From Cupriavidus metallidurans CH34 (GTDB lineage Bacteria > Pseudomonadota > Gammaproteobacteria > Burkholderiales > Burkholderiaceae): a DNA stretch of 64,000 bases. Location: the NCBI RefSeq assembly GCF_000196015.1, contig NC_007973.1:1426001-1490000 (forward strand). Direction: 5' to 3'. Positions 35,789 to 45,528 of the stretch are shown here, piece after piece; within the stretch, counting starts at the first letter, position 1, and each line of letters starts with the position of its first letter. The translations under genes and the position numbers were made by a program. The notes under the pieces are model-generated. The model had not been told where the DNA came from. It did not search any database and saw only the letters and a list, made by a program, of their open reading frames with translations.

Positions 35789-37000
35789 ATGAAAAATAGC
35801 GCCAAGCATTATAGCCGAAGCCCCAAGCCCGAAACCGGGCCGGAGCGCCACACCGAATCCACCGCCGTAGCGGACGTCGATACGGAGGAGTTTGGCGACC
35901 TCGGTGAGTTCAACGACGATGTGCCGGTCTCGCCGCCGGCCGCGTCGGATTTCGTGCCACTGTACATGGAAGTCGATAGCGCGTCTCACGGCGAGCGCCT
36001 CGACAAGCTGCTCGCGCGGCACTTCAGCGAGTTTTCGCGTAGCCGTATCCAGCAATGGATCGAGGATGGCGCCGTAAGGGTCGATGGCGAGCCAAGCCGT
36101 GCCAAGGCATCGGTCCAGATGGGCCAGAAGATCGAGGTCCAGCCGCAGGCCGCCCCGGAGTCCATGGCATTCACGGCGGAAGACGTGCCCCTCGACGTCG
36201 TGTACGAGGATGATGCCATGTTGGTCATCAACAAGCCTGCCGGACTGGTCGTCCACCCCGCCGCCGGCAACTGGAGCGGCACCGTGCTGAACGGGCTGCT
36301 GCATCGCGACCCGTCTGCGGCAAGGCTGCCCCGCGCGGGGATTGTCCACCGGCTGGACAAGGAAACCTCCGGCCTGATGGTGGTGGCACGGACGCTGGTC
36401 GCCCAGACGGATCTGGTGCGACAGCTCGCCGCGCGCACGGTCAAGCGGACCTATCTCGCGCTGGTCTGGGGCGAGACCCCCGATGACGGCACGATCGATG
36501 CACCGATCGGCCGGGACCCTCGCGAGCGCACGCGCATGGCGATCGTGCATACGAACAGCGGCAAACCGTCGCGCACGCACTTCGAGACCCTTGGCACGGT
36601 GCCGCTGGGCCGGGGTAAGGTGTCGATGGTGATGTGCCAGCTCGAGACCGGTCGGACGCACCAGATCCGCGTGCATTTCGAGTCGATCGGCCATCCGCTG
36701 GTGGGCGATCCCGTCTATCACAAGGCCACGCAACGCGGGCAGCGCCCCGCGATCCGTGTGCCGCTGCCTGTCCCGTTCACGCGCCAGGCGCTCCATGCCT
36801 ACCGGCTGGGGCTCGTGCATCCGGTCACCGGCCGCAAGATGTCGTGGGAAGCCGAGCCGCCTGAAGACCTCCAGGCCTTGATCGATGCCCTCGACTTCGA
36901 GGGGCATGCGCAGGACGATGAAGAGGAAGACGACTGGTACGAAGGGGACGACGATGACCAAGTCGACCACGACGACCACGACGACCATGACGACGAATGA
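35789..37000 (+). CDS. rluD: 23S rRNA pseudouridine synthase RluD
   Basis: Makes pseudouridines in helix 69 of 23S rRNA. In the 403-residue protein a ~60-residue acidic, disordered extension precedes an S4 RNA-binding domain (about 66-120). The catalytic domain follows, with the HRLDKETSG motif (catalytic D190) and GRTHQIRVH. The last ~30 residues are almost purely Asp/Glu/His (repeats of DHD), an unusual tail encoded by a GACGACCAC-type repeat that also encodes the start of pgeF in another frame. Confidence 0.92.
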   Translation: MKNSAKHYSRSPKPETGPERHTESTAVADVDTEEFGDLGEFNDDVPVSPPAASDFVPLYMEVDSASHGERLDKLLARHFSEFSRSRIQQWIEDGAVRVDGEPSRAKASVQMGQKIEVQPQAAPESMAFTAEDVPLDVVYEDDAMLVINKPAGLVVHPAAGNWSGTVLNGLLHRDPSAARLPRAGIVHRLDKETSGLMVVARTLVAQTDLVRQLAARTVKRTYLALVWGETPDDGTIDAPIGRDPRERTRMAIVHTNSGKPSRTHFETLGTVPLGRGKVSMVMCQLETGRTHQIRVHFESIGHPLVGDPVYHKATQRGQRPAIRVPLPVPFTRQALHAYRLGLVHPVTGRKMSWEAEPPEDLQALIDALDFEGHAQDDEEEDDWYEGDDDDQVDHDDHDDHDDE

Positions 37001-37778
37001 TCGCCCGGCCTGGATCGTGCCCGACTGGCCCGCGCCGGCGTGGGTGCGCGCATTGTCGACCACGCGCCATGGTGGTGTCAGTGCAAGCCCCTACGGCCTG
37101 GCCGATGGATCGACCGGTGGCCTGAATCTCGGCACGCATGTCGGTGATGACCCGGCCGCCGTGTCCGAGAATCGGCAGCGCTTGGCGGAACATCTGCCGG
37201 CTATGCCGCGCTGGCTCGACCAGGTGCATGGCTGTGGCGTGGTCACGGCCGACGGCGTCACGGATGGTGTGCCGCAGGCGGACGCGAGCATCGCCACCGA
37301 GTCAGGCCACGTCTGCGCGATCATGACGGCCGATTGCCTGCCAGTGCTGCTCTGCGATGCGGCGGGCACGGTCGTTGGCGCGGCACATGCGGGCTGGAGA
37401 GGGCTCTGTGATGGGGTCATCGAGGCCACGCTGGCACGCATGGCAGCGCGTGCCGGCCCCGATCCAACCTGGCTTGCATGGCTTGGTCCGGCCATCGGGC
37501 CGACGGCATTCGAGGTAGGTGCCGAGGTCCGTGCCGCCTTCATCGAGCGCGCGCGCGACGACGAGCGGGCAGGGGTCGAGGCAGCGTTTCTCCCGGGCGC
37601 GCCGGGCAAGTACTGGGCCGATATTTATGCGTTGGCCCGCATCCGGTTGGCACGCGCGGGTTGCGTGCGGGCTTACGGCGGGGATGCCTGTACCGTTACC
37701 GACGCCGATCGCTTTTTCTCCTACCGCAGGGACCGCACGACTGGCCGCATGGCCACGCTCGTCTGGCTGGAACGCTGA
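36954..37778 (+). CDS. pgeF: peptidoglycan editing factor PgeF (laccase-domain family)
   Basis: Family members (formerly YfiH/multicopper polyphenol oxidase) remove mis-incorporated L-Ser from muropeptides. The start at 36954 has AAGGGG upstream and gives 274 residues. The first ~12 after Met-Thr are a Thr run, because this part overlaps the rluD repeat. Zinc/active-site residues are in the conserved [17 protein letters not shown] and AAHAGWRG segments. The overlap with rluD is 47 bp in a different frame. Confidence 0.9.
   Translation: MTKSTTTTTTTMTTNDRPAWIVPDWPAPAWVRALSTTRHGGVSASPYGLADGSTGGLNLGTHVGDDPAAVSENRQRLAEHLPAMPRWLDQVHGCGVVTADGVTDGVPQADASIATESGHVCAIMTADCLPVLLCDAAGTVVGAAHAGWRGLCDGVIEATLARMAARAGPDPTWLAWLGPAIGPTAFEVGAEVRAAFIERARDDERAGVEAAFLPGAPGKYWADIYALARIRLARAGCVRAYGGDACTVTDADRFFSYRRDRTTGRMATLVWLER
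36960..36999 (+). repeat. GACGACCAC-type tandem repeat shared by rluD and pgeF
   Basis: Imperfect copies of a 9-bp unit (GACCACGAC/GACGACCAT) encode the Asp-His tail of RluD in one frame and the Thr-rich N-terminus of PgeF in the other. Repeats of this kind can change length by slippage, altering both proteins at once. Confidence 0.7.
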
Positions 37779-37803
37779 CAGCCGCCGCCGGCCGTGGCAC
37801 CGT

Positions 37804-38031
37804 CTATTGGCCGGCTTTCGACTCGGATTCCGCCGTCTTTGCCGCGGCGGCTTCGCCGGCTTCACGCGCTTTTCGCCGCCTGCGCCGGCCCGGCGTCCCC
37901 ATGATGTACATCACGATCGCGACCGGAGCCAGTCCGTAAAACAGAAAGGTGGCCACGCCAGCCACCGCGTTGGTCTCGGTAATCGACATCATCAGGACGA
38001 CGTAGAGCCAGCCAATTGCCACGATATACAT
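37804..38031 (-). CDS. small inner-membrane protein upstream of phaC
   Basis: The 75-residue protein has two hydrophobic helices (residues 1-20 and 23-45, FLFYGLAPVAIVMYIMG). A strongly basic GRRRRRKAREAGE segment and an Ala/Glu/Lys tail follow, indicating a cytoplasmic C-terminus. I recognise it only as a conserved hypothetical type common in Burkholderiaceae. It is convergent with pgeF (25-bp gap) and divergent from phaC. Confidence 0.7.
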   Translation of the reverse strand: MYIVAIGWLYVVLMMSITETNAVAGVATFLFYGLAPVAIVMYIMGTPGRRRRRKAREAGEAAAAKTAESESKAGQ

Positions 38032-38148
38032 CAGACTTTCATCTCTTTCGTGTATGAGTTCATGCTGCCTGGCACGCCGCGCCAGGCCTACCGTCCGGTA
38101 GGTCGGGATTTGGCGGCCAGGGAGTTACCTGTCGTGCGGATTTCCGCA

Positions 38149-38178
38149 TTGACAGCGTCTACATTGCGAGGCAACAAT
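38149..38178 (+). promoter_or_regulatory. sigma-70 promoter of the phaCAB operon
   Basis: TTGACA (38149-38154), 18 bp, then AACAAT (38173-38178) is the same pair of boxes known for the C. necator phaC promoter, and the surrounding sequence (GCATTGACAGCG, GCAACAAT) is also very similar. The transcript would have a ~175-nt leader before phaC. Nothing else in 38032-38359 is clear to me. Confidence 0.85.
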
Positions 38179-38359
38179 GCCTTTAAATGTATCGAAACCG
38201 AGGAATTACTCTAGGGTTTCGCCGGCTAGCATAGCGTATGACGCAGGGCATCCGAGGTCGTTCTGCAGCAGTGTCAGACGCAACCCGGATCAGGGGCGGG
38301 TCGGGAGACAGTCACCCCGAGCCCGTCAACCAATACGACGGCAGAGAGACGAATACATT

Positions 38360-40267
38360 ATGGCGACCGGCAAAGGTGCGGCAGCTTCCGCTAAGGAAGG
38401 CAAGTCCCAACCGTTTCAGTTCGTGCCGGGGCCATTTGATCCAGCCACCTGGCTGGAGTGGTCCCGTCAATGGGTACCCGAGGCCAACGGCGATATGCCG
38501 TCAGGTTTCCCGGCCGGTATGGCCGGCGCGTTTCCGGGTGGATTCCCGGGCGGCGAGGCATTCGTCCAGGCCTTCCAGAACGCTTTCCAGGGTGCCACCG
38601 CGCAGGGTGCGAACGGCATGAATGGCGCCGGCGGCGTGAAGATCGCGCCCGCGCAGCTTGCTCGTATCCAGGAACGCTTTTTCAGGGATTTCGCCGAACT
38701 CTGGCGAGAAATGGGCGAGGGCGCCGTGGCAGCCAGCACGCCTGCGCCCAACGGCGCGGCCAATGCCGATTCAGCCAGCCAGCGCTTGTCCGACAAGCGT
38801 TTCGCCAGCCCGGCATGGCGCAACAATGCCCCGTATCGCTATACCGCAGCCTTTTACCTGCTGACGGCCCGGGCCATGACCGAACTGGCCGAGGCGGTCG
38901 AGGCCGATCCCAAGGTTCGTCAGCGCATCCGCTTCGCGGTATCGCAATGGGTGGATGCCATGTCGCCGGCCAACTTCCTGGCGACGAACCCCGACGCGCA
39001 ACAGCGCCTGATCGAATCCGGTGGTGAGTCGCTGCGCAAGGGCGTGCGCAATATGCTGGAGGATCTGGGCAGGGGCAAGATCTCACAGACTGACGAAACA
39101 GCGTTCGAGGTCGGCCGCAATATGGCCGTGACCGAAGGCGCCGTAGTCTACGAGAACGAGTATTTCCAGCTTCTGCAGTACAAGCCTCTGACCGACAAGG
39201 TCTACGAGCGGCCGCTGCTGATGGTGCCGCCGTGCATCAACAAGTTCTACATTCTGGACCTGCAACCCGAGAGCTCGCTGGTGCGTCATGCGGTGGAGCA
39301 GGGGAATACCGTCTTCCTGGTGTCGTGGCGCAACCCCGATGCATCGATGGCCGAGCGCACCTGGGATGAGTACATCGAGCACGCGGCGATCCGCGCGATC
39401 GAAGTGACGCGCGACATCAGCGGACAGGACAAGATCAACGTGCTGGGCTTCTGCGTCGGCGGCACGATCGTCTCGACGGCGCTTTCGGTGCTGGCCGCGC
39501 GTGGCGAGCGTCCCGCAGCCAGCCTGACATTGCTGACCACGCTGCTGGATTTCGCCGATACGGGCATCCTCGATGTCTTCGTCGACGAAGCGCACGTGCA
39601 ACTGCGCGAGGCCACGCTGGGTGGGGCCGGCGGCGCGCCGTGCGGGCTGCTGCGCGGCGTGGAACTTGCCAATACGTTCTCGTTCCTTCGTCCGAACGAC
39701 CTGGTCTGGAACTACGTGGTCGACAACTATCTCAAGGGCAACACGCCGGTTCCGTTCGACCTGTTGTTCTGGAATGGCGACGCCACCAATCTCCCGGGCC
39801 CGTGGTACTGCTGGTACCTGAGGCATACGTATCTGCAGGACGAGTTGAAGGTGCCGGGCAAGCTCACGGTCTGCAACGCGCCGGTGGACTTCGGGGCGAT
39901 CGACGTGCCAACGTACATCTACGGGTCGCGCGAAGACCACATCGTGCCCTGGGCCGCGGCCTACGCTTCCACGGCGCTGCTGCGGAACAAGTTGCGTTTC
40001 GTGCTGGGTGCCTCTGGCCATATCGCGGGCGTCATCAACCCGCCGGCCAAGAAGAAGCGCAGTCATTGGACCAATGACAAATTGTCGGAATCGGCCCATG
40101 ATTGGCTGGCCGGCGCGCAGGAGCATCCGGGAAGCTGGTGGCCGGACTGGGTGACATGGCTGGGCAAGCAGGCGGGTCAGAAGCGTGCCGCGCCAGCCGA
40201 TTACGGCAATGACCACTACCGGGCGATTGAACCCGCGCCAGGGCGCTACGTCAAACAGCGCGCCTGA
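38360..40267 (+). CDS. phaC: class I poly(R)-hydroxyalkanoic acid synthase
   Basis: Polymerises (R)-3-hydroxybutyryl-CoA into PHB at the granule surface. The start at 38360 gives [10 protein letters not shown], as in C. necator. The 635-residue protein has the nucleophile C365 in GFCVGG, plus the expected aspartate ([13 protein letters not shown] region) and histidine (GASGHIAG). It is ~46 residues longer than the C. necator enzyme (589). The excess is mostly a Gly/Ala/Phe/Gln-rich insert at about residues 45-92 in the variable N-terminal region. Confidence 0.96.
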   Translation: MATGKGAAASAKEGKSQPFQFVPGPFDPATWLEWSRQWVPEANGDMPSGFPAGMAGAFPGGFPGGEAFVQAFQNAFQGATAQGANGMNGAGGVKIAPAQLARIQERFFRDFAELWREMGEGAVAASTPAPNGAANADSASQRLSDKRFASPAWRNNAPYRYTAAFYLLTARAMTELAEAVEADPKVRQRIRFAVSQWVDAMSPANFLATNPDAQQRLIESGGESLRKGVRNMLEDLGRGKISQTDETAFEVGRNMAVTEGAVVYENEYFQLLQYKPLTDKVYERPLLMVPPCINKFYILDLQPESSLVRHAVEQGNTVFLVSWRNPDASMAERTWDEYIEHAAIRAIEVTRDISGQDKINVLGFCVGGTIVSTALSVLAARGERPAASLTLLTTLLDFADTGILDVFVDEAHVQLREATLGGAGGAPCGLLRGVELANTFSFLRPNDLVWNYVVDNYLKGNTPVPFDLLFWNGDATNLPGPWYCWYLRHTYLQDELKVPGKLTVCNAPVDFGAIDVPTYIYGSREDHIVPWAAAYASTALLRNKLRFVLGASGHIAGVINPPAKKKRSHWTNDKLSESAHDWLAGAQEHPGSWWPDWVTWLGKQAGQKRAAPADYGNDHYRAIEPAPGRYVKQRA

Positions 40268-40343
40268 GCTTCATAAGGGCCGGCCCGCGACGCCGGCCCG
40301 GATTTCGAACCGTTCCGCATTCGTTTTCTCGAAAGGACATCAA

Positions 40344-41525
40344 ATGACCGATATCGTCATCGTTTCCGCAGCCCGTACCGCAGTTGGCAAGTTCGGCGGT
40401 TCGCTCGCGAAGATTCCCGCGCCGGAGTTGGGCGCCATCGTGATCAAGGCCGCGCTGGAGCGTGCCGGCGTGAAGCCGGACCAGGTGAGCGAAGTGATCA
40501 TGGGCCAGGTGCTGACGGCCGCCTCGGGTCAGAACCCGGCACGCCAGGCTTCGCGCAAGGCGGGCCTGCCCGACATGGTGCCGGCCATGACCATCAACAA
40601 GGTGTGCGGTTCGGGCCTGAAAGCCGTGATGCTGGCCGCCAACGCGATTGTGGCTGGCGAGGCCGAGATCGTCGTGGCCGGCGGCATGGAGAACATGAGC
40701 GCCGCGCCGCACGTGCTGCCGGGTTCGCGCGATGGCTTCCGCATGGGCGACACCAAGCTGGTCGATTCGATGATCGTTGACGGCCTGTGGGATGTGTACA
40801 ACCAGTACCACATGGGTATCACGGCCGAGAACGTGGCCAAGGAATACGGCATCACCCGCCAGGCCCAGGACGAGTTCGCCGTGGGCTCCCAGAACAAGGC
40901 CGAAGCCGCCCAGAAGGCCGGCAAGTTCGACGAGGAAATCGTTCCGGTCCTGATTCCGCAACGCAAGGGCGATCCGGTTGCGTTCAAGACCGACGAGTAC
41001 GTGCGTCAGGGCGCCACGCTGGAAAGCATGGCTAGCCTGAAACCGGCCTTCGACAAGACCGGCACGGTGACGGCCGCCAACGCATCGGGCCTGAATGATG
41101 GCGCCGCCGCTGTGGTCGTGATGTCGGCGGCCAAGGCGCGCGAACTGGGCCTGACCCCGCTGGCGACCATCAAGGCGTACGCCAACGCCGGCGTGGACCC
41201 GGCCGTGATGGGCATGGGCCCGGTGCCTGCCAGCAAGCGCTGCCTGTCGCGTGCCGGCTGGGAGGTCAAGGACCTGGACCTGATGGAAATCAACGAGGCC
41301 TTTGCCGCTCAGGCACTGGCCGTGCATCAGCAAATGGGCTGGGATCAGTCGAAGATCAACGTGAACGGCGGCGCGATCGCCATCGGCCATCCGATCGGCG
41401 CGTCAGGCTGCCGCATCCTGGTCACGCTGCTGCACGAAATGAAGCGCCGCGATGCCAAGAAGGGCCTGGCCTCGCTGTGCATCGGTGGTGGTATGGGCGT
41501 GGCGCTCGCAGTCGAGCGGAATTAA
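40344..41525 (+). CDS. phaA: acetyl-CoA acetyltransferase (beta-ketothiolase PhaA)
   Basis: Condenses two acetyl-CoA to acetoacetyl-CoA for PHB. The 393-residue thiolase has the nucleophile C88 ([10 protein letters not shown]), the GHPIGASG His motif near residue 349 and the final Cys in LCIGGGMG near 379. Length and sequence match C. necator PhaA. AAGGAC precedes the ATG. It lies 76 bp after phaC and ~115 bp before phaB, in one operon. Confidence 0.96.
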   Translation: MTDIVIVSAARTAVGKFGGSLAKIPAPELGAIVIKAALERAGVKPDQVSEVIMGQVLTAASGQNPARQASRKAGLPDMVPAMTINKVCGSGLKAVMLAANAIVAGEAEIVVAGGMENMSAAPHVLPGSRDGFRMGDTKLVDSMIVDGLWDVYNQYHMGITAENVAKEYGITRQAQDEFAVGSQNKAEAAQKAGKFDEEIVPVLIPQRKGDPVAFKTDEYVRQGATLESMASLKPAFDKTGTVTAANASGLNDGAAAVVVMSAAKARELGLTPLATIKAYANAGVDPAVMGMGPVPASKRCLSRAGWEVKDLDLMEINEAFAAQALAVHQQMGWDQSKINVNGGAIAIGHPIGASGCRILVTLLHEMKRRDAKKGLASLCIGGGMGVALAVERN

Positions 41526-41641
41526 GCATCGCAATTGCATTGAGGGGTGTGCCGGCCGTGTACGTCCAGGACGGATGCGGCCGGCGTGAATAAGAAAGAC
41601 CAAAGCTTCGACACGATCGGGCGAGCCAACTAGGAGTGGAT

Positions 41642-42382
41642 ATGACTCAGCGCATTGCATATGTGACCGGCGGCATGGGCGGCATCGGGACCGCGATTTG
41701 CCAGCGACTGGCGCGGGATGGTTACAAGGTGGTGGCGGGCTGCGGCCCGAATTCGCCACGTCGTGAGAAGTGGCTCGAACAGCAACGCGCGCTCGGGTTT
41801 GAATTCGTGGCGTCCGAAGGCAACGTCGCCGACTGGGACTCCACCAAGGCAGCCTTCGATAAGGTCAAGTCCGAAGTGGGCGAGGTCGATGTGCTGATCA
41901 ACAACGCCGGCATCACGCGAGACGTAGTGTTCCGCAAGATGACCCGCGCGGACTGGGATGCGGTGATCGACACGAATCTGACGTCGCTGTTCAACGTGAC
42001 CAAGCAGGTCATCGACGGCATGGCTGACCGCGGCTGGGGTCGAATCGTCAATATTTCGTCGGTGAACGGCCAGAAGGGTCAGTTCGGTCAGACCAACTAC
42101 TCGACCGCCAAGGCAGGCCTGCACGGCTTCACGATGGCGCTGGCGCAGGAAGTGGCCACCAAGGGCGTGACCGTGAACACGGTGTCGCCGGGCTACATCG
42201 CCACGGACATGGTCAAATCGATTCGCCAGGATGTGCTCGACAAGATCGTCGGCACGATTCCGGTCAAGCGTCTGGGCACGCCCGAAGAAATCGCCTCGAT
42301 CTGCGCTTGGCTGTCGTCGGACGAGTCGGGTTTCTCCACCGGTGCCGACTTCTCGCTGAATGGCGGCCTGCACATGGGCTGA
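41642..42382 (+). CDS. phaB: acetoacetyl-CoA reductase
   Basis: NADPH-dependent SDR producing (R)-3-hydroxybutyryl-CoA. The 246-residue protein starts MTQRIAYVTGGMGGIG and has NNAGITRDVVFRK, catalytic NYSTAKAG and the SLNGGLHMG end, all identical in type to C. necator PhaB. AGGAGTGGAT lies before the ATG; a GTG two codons upstream is rejected. It is the third gene of phaCAB. The mobile element in this window carries a paralogue at 18571-19317. Confidence 0.96.
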   Translation: MTQRIAYVTGGMGGIGTAICQRLARDGYKVVAGCGPNSPRREKWLEQQRALGFEFVASEGNVADWDSTKAAFDKVKSEVGEVDVLINNAGITRDVVFRKMTRADWDAVIDTNLTSLFNVTKQVIDGMADRGWGRIVNISSVNGQKGQFGQTNYSTAKAGLHGFTMALAQEVATKGVTVNTVSPGYIATDMVKSIRQDVLDKIVGTIPVKRLGTPEEIASICAWLSSDESGFSTGADFSLNGGLHMG

Positions 42383-42398
42383 CCGGCGCGCGCGCCGG
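42383..42398. repeat. 16-bp palindrome directly after phaB
   Basis: CCGGCGCGCGCGCCGG begins at the base after the phaB stop and could form a strong hairpin that protects or ends the phaCAB mRNA. No T-run follows. The rest of 42399-42750, before phaR, shows a possible TAGAAT -10 box near 42587, but I cannot pair it with a convincing -35. Confidence 0.5.
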
Positions 42399-42750
42399 AT
42401 GTCGCCGTTGATGCGGCGCATCCAGCGCAGTGCACAAGCATGACCCGGCCGGGCTCCGGCTGGCGTTTCTGGCGGGCGATGCCGCGCATTCGTGCGCGTT
42501 CATTGCCCGTTTGTCATCTTTCCACGCTGTTTTGCTGCGGGTTTTCCTTAAACCTTGCCGTCTTTTCTTAGTGCCTTGTTGAGCATAGAATCAGGGCAAT
42601 AGCGCAACCGGCACCACTGTGGAGCCTTTCGGCTGTGTCCGGTCCGGTTGTTCTTGCGCACTGCATCGCACGCGGTGCAGCAGTACCGAGCGATGGCGCA
42701 GCAGCGATGCCGGACAACGGCATCAGCGACGACACAAGGATAGAGCACCG

Positions 42751-43302
42751 ATGGCCACGAGCAAAAAAGGCGCAGAGCGACTGATCAAGAAGTATCCCAA
42801 TCGCCGGCTCTACGACACGCAGACCAGTACCTACATCACGCTCGCGGATGTGAAACAACTGGTCATGGACAGCGAGGAGTTCAAGGTCGTCGACGCCAAG
42901 TCGGGCGAAGAACTCACGCGCAGCATCCTGCTGCAAATCATCCTGGAAGAGGAAACCGGCGGCGTGCCAATGTTCTCGAGCGCGATGCTCTCGCAGATCA
43001 TCCGCTTCTACGGCCATGCGATGCAGGGCATGATGGGCACCTACCTGGAAAAGAACATCCAGGCCTTCATCGACATCCAGAGCAAGCTGGCCGAGAATTC
43101 CAAGGGTCTTTACTCGGGTGAGCCATTCAGCCCGGACATGTGGTCGCAGTTCATGAACCTGCAGGGGCCGATGATGCAGGGCATGATGAGCAACTACATC
43201 GAACAGAGCAAAAACCTGTTCGTGCAGATGCAGGAGCAGATGCAGAACCAGGCCAAGTCGATGTTCGGCACGTTCCCGTTCAACCAGCCGGACAAGAAGT
43301 AA
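42751..43302 (+). CDS. phaR: PHB synthesis repressor PhaR
   Basis: DNA-binding regulator that represses phasin genes and itself until it is titrated onto growing PHB granules. The 183-residue protein has the N-terminal PHA accumulation regulator domain (LIKKYPNRRLYDTQTSTYI, then LADVKQLV). Its C-terminus is Met/Gln-rich and granule-binding-like (MQGMMSNYIEQSKNLFVQMQ). AAGGATAGAGCACC precedes the ATG. It is separated from phaB by 368 bp and so probably has its own promoter. Confidence 0.93.
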   Translation: MATSKKGAERLIKKYPNRRLYDTQTSTYITLADVKQLVMDSEEFKVVDAKSGEELTRSILLQIILEEETGGVPMFSSAMLSQIIRFYGHAMQGMMGTYLEKNIQAFIDIQSKLAENSKGLYSGEPFSPDMWSQFMNLQGPMMQGMMSNYIEQSKNLFVQMQEQMQNQAKSMFGTFPFNQPDKK

Positions 43303-43423
43303 GCAGGTTCGGTTTTCGCCGCGCAACAGCCGTGCAGTGGTGTCACCACCACGGACTGTTGTGAAAGCGTGGCAAATTCCCATATCCGTGCGTCATTCTC
43401 TTTGACGCGTCGAATCGGGCGAG

Positions 43424-43457
43424 AGGGCATGGTCCAATTGGCCATGCCCTGTTTGTT
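43424..43457 (+). terminator. probable terminator after phaR
   Basis: AGGGCATGG and CCATGCCCT pair around CCAATTGG (itself palindromic) with one bulged T, followed by GTTTGTT. It lies ~120 bp after phaR and 37 bp before the next start. Confidence 0.6.
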
Positions 43458-43494
43458 CAGGGGTCCTGTTCAGACATCATCTCCTCGTCGCCCG

Positions 43495-43872
43495 ATGGAA
43501 ATCGACAAATTTCAACCGTTCGTACTCGACCTCTACACCCAGCTCGGCCAGGTACAGCGCGACATTGGTTCGCTCACGGCCGGCCAGCAGGCCATGACGG
43601 AACAGCTTCGGCAACAAGAAAGCCAGATGCGGGAGTCCGAGTCGCGGATCATTCATGCGATGGACCAGTTCGAGGCTCGTCTCACTGCAAGGGTCGATAA
43701 AGTGGAGTCAGATCTATCCGGGCGCATCCAGTCGACCGAGGACAAGCTCTCCGTTATGAAAGACCGCGTCAACCGGGTGTTCTGGGCAACCGGTGGCGGC
43801 GGGGTCGTGTTGGGCCTGGCGCTCGGCTGGAGGCCGATTCTTGCCCGGGCCGCCAGTCTTCTTGGAACGTGA
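43495..43872 (+). CDS. coiled-coil protein with C-terminal membrane anchor
   Basis: The start at 43495 gives 125 residues beginning MEIDKFQPFVLDLYTQLGQV; the longer ORF includes terminator sequence. Residues ~20-85 are a charged, Gln/Glu-rich coiled coil (MTEQLRQQESQMRESESRII, then KVESDLSGRIQSTEDKLSV). A hydrophobic tail at ~95-112 (WATGGGGVVLGLALGWRPIL) could anchor it in the inner membrane. I do not recognise a named family; short tail-anchored coiled coils of this type are common and their functions vary. It lies between phaR and rimO. Confidence 0.65.
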   Translation: MEIDKFQPFVLDLYTQLGQVQRDIGSLTAGQQAMTEQLRQQESQMRESESRIIHAMDQFEARLTARVDKVESDLSGRIQSTEDKLSVMKDRVNRVFWATGGGGVVLGLALGWRPILARAASLLGT

Positions 43873-44058
43873 TGCGCCCCGGGCACAGAACGAAGCCCGC
43901 CAAGGGCAGGCGCGCCAATATCGCTTGCTCAGGGTAAAATCACGGCCTTTCATGGCAATGACGGCGCCCGGCAGGCACGCCGGATGCCCTTGGCCCAGAG
44001 CGGCGCGCCACCGGGGACGGTCGGATGCGCCCCGAATCCCCCCTATTTGCGGTGCCCC

Positions 44059-45429
44059 ATGTCGTCTGATACCAACTTGTCCAATCCGCCCAAAGTCGGC
44101 TTTGTTTCACTCGGCTGCCCCAAGGCCCTAGTGGACTCCGAGCAGATCATTACCCAGCTCCGTGCCGAGGGATACTCGATCAGCGGCACCTATGACGGCG
44201 CCGACCTTGTGGTCGTCAATACGTGCGGCTTCATTGACGAGGCTGTGCAGGAGAGCCTGGACGCGATCGGCGAGGCGCTGACGGAGAACGGCAAGGTGAT
44301 CGTGACCGGCTGCCTGGGCGCCAAGAAGGATGCCGCCGGGCACGACATCGTGAGTGCCGTGCATCCGAAGGTGCTGGCTGTGACCGGCCCGCACGCGCTG
44401 GGCGAGGTGATGCAGGCGGTGCATACGCACCTGCCGAAGCCGCATGACCCGTTCACTGACCTGGTGCCGGCGGCCGGTATCAAGCTGACGCCGAAGCACT
44501 ATGCCTACCTGAAGATTTCGGAAGGCTGTAACCATCGCTGCTCGTTCTGCATCATCCCGTCGATGCGCGGCGACCTCGTCTCGCGCCCCGTGGCTGAAGT
44601 CATGCTCGAGGCCGAAAACCTGTTCAAGGCGGGCGTCAAGGAACTGCTGGTCATCTCGCAGGACACCAGCGCTTATGGCGTGGACGTCAAATATCGCACC
44701 GGTTTCTGGAATGGGCGCCCGCTCAAGACGCGCATGACGGAACTGGTGGCCGCGCTCGGCGAGCTGGCGAGCCAGTATGGTGCATGGGTTCGCCTGCACT
44801 ACGTCTACCCGTATCCGCACGTCGACGAGATCATCCCGCTGATGAACCAGGGCAACGTGCTGCCTTACCTCGATGTGCCGCTGCAGCATGCGCATCCGGA
44901 TGTGCTCAAGCGCATGAAGCGCCCGGCGAATGCCGAGAAGACACTCGACCGCATCCGCGCGTGGCGCGAAGTCTGCCCGGACCTGACGATTCGTAGCACG
45001 TTCATCGCCGGTTTCCCCGGTGAGACCGAGGAAGAATTCCAGACGCTGCTCGATTTCATCGCCGAAGCCGAGCTTGACCGGGTGGGCTGCTTTGCCTATT
45101 CCCCGGTGGAAGGCGCCACGGCCAACGACCTGCCCGGTGCGTTGCCGGACGAAGTGCGCGAAGAGCGACGTGCCCGCTTTATGGAAGTAGCCGAGGAGGT
45201 CTCCGCCCGCCGTCTTCAGCGCAAGGTCGGCCAGACGCTGCGCGTGCTGGTGGACGAGGTCAATCAGGACGGTGGTATCGGCCGGTCGTCGGCGGATGCG
45301 CCGGAAATCGATGGTCTCGTCTATATCGATCCGGCGGCCAAGGCTTCACAGCGCTACAAGACGGGCGACTTCGTCAATGTGAAGATTACCGGCGCCGACG
45401 GTCACGATCTTTGGGGTGAAGTGGCGTAA
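44059..45429 (+). CDS. rimO: ribosomal protein S12 methylthiotransferase RimO
   Basis: Radical SAM enzyme that methylthiolates an aspartate of ribosomal protein S12. The 456-residue protein has the N-terminal MTTase domain with cluster cysteines C20, C56 and C85. The radical-SAM motif CNHRCSFC (C157, C161, C164) and a C-terminal TRAM domain follow. The start at 44059 is chosen because [17 protein letters not shown], the family N-terminus, follows within 12 residues; the longer ORF adds 25 unrelated residues. Confidence 0.94.
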   Translation: MSSDTNLSNPPKVGFVSLGCPKALVDSEQIITQLRAEGYSISGTYDGADLVVVNTCGFIDEAVQESLDAIGEALTENGKVIVTGCLGAKKDAAGHDIVSAVHPKVLAVTGPHALGEVMQAVHTHLPKPHDPFTDLVPAAGIKLTPKHYAYLKISEGCNHRCSFCIIPSMRGDLVSRPVAEVMLEAENLFKAGVKELLVISQDTSAYGVDVKYRTGFWNGRPLKTRMTELVAALGELASQYGAWVRLHYVYPYPHVDEIIPLMNQGNVLPYLDVPLQHAHPDVLKRMKRPANAEKTLDRIRAWREVCPDLTIRSTFIAGFPGETEEEFQTLLDFIAEAELDRVGCFAYSPVEGATANDLPGALPDEVREERRARFMEVAEEVSARRLQRKVGQTLRVLVDEVNQDGGIGRSSADAPEIDGLVYIDPAAKASQRYKTGDFVNVKITGADGHDLWGEVA

Positions 45430-45528
45430 GCCGTACTTGTGCATACAATTAGGTAAAAGTACGGTCGTTCGTTTTCCCGGGGTCGGGTCTATACTGTGCG
45501 GCGCAACATGAACGCATGGAGACAAGAC

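Noticed and set aside
35789..35796. ATGAAAAA, complement of TTTTTCAT, as the element boundary
   Set aside because: It is the start of rluD, inside core genes and beyond bamD; using it would put bamD on the mobile element.
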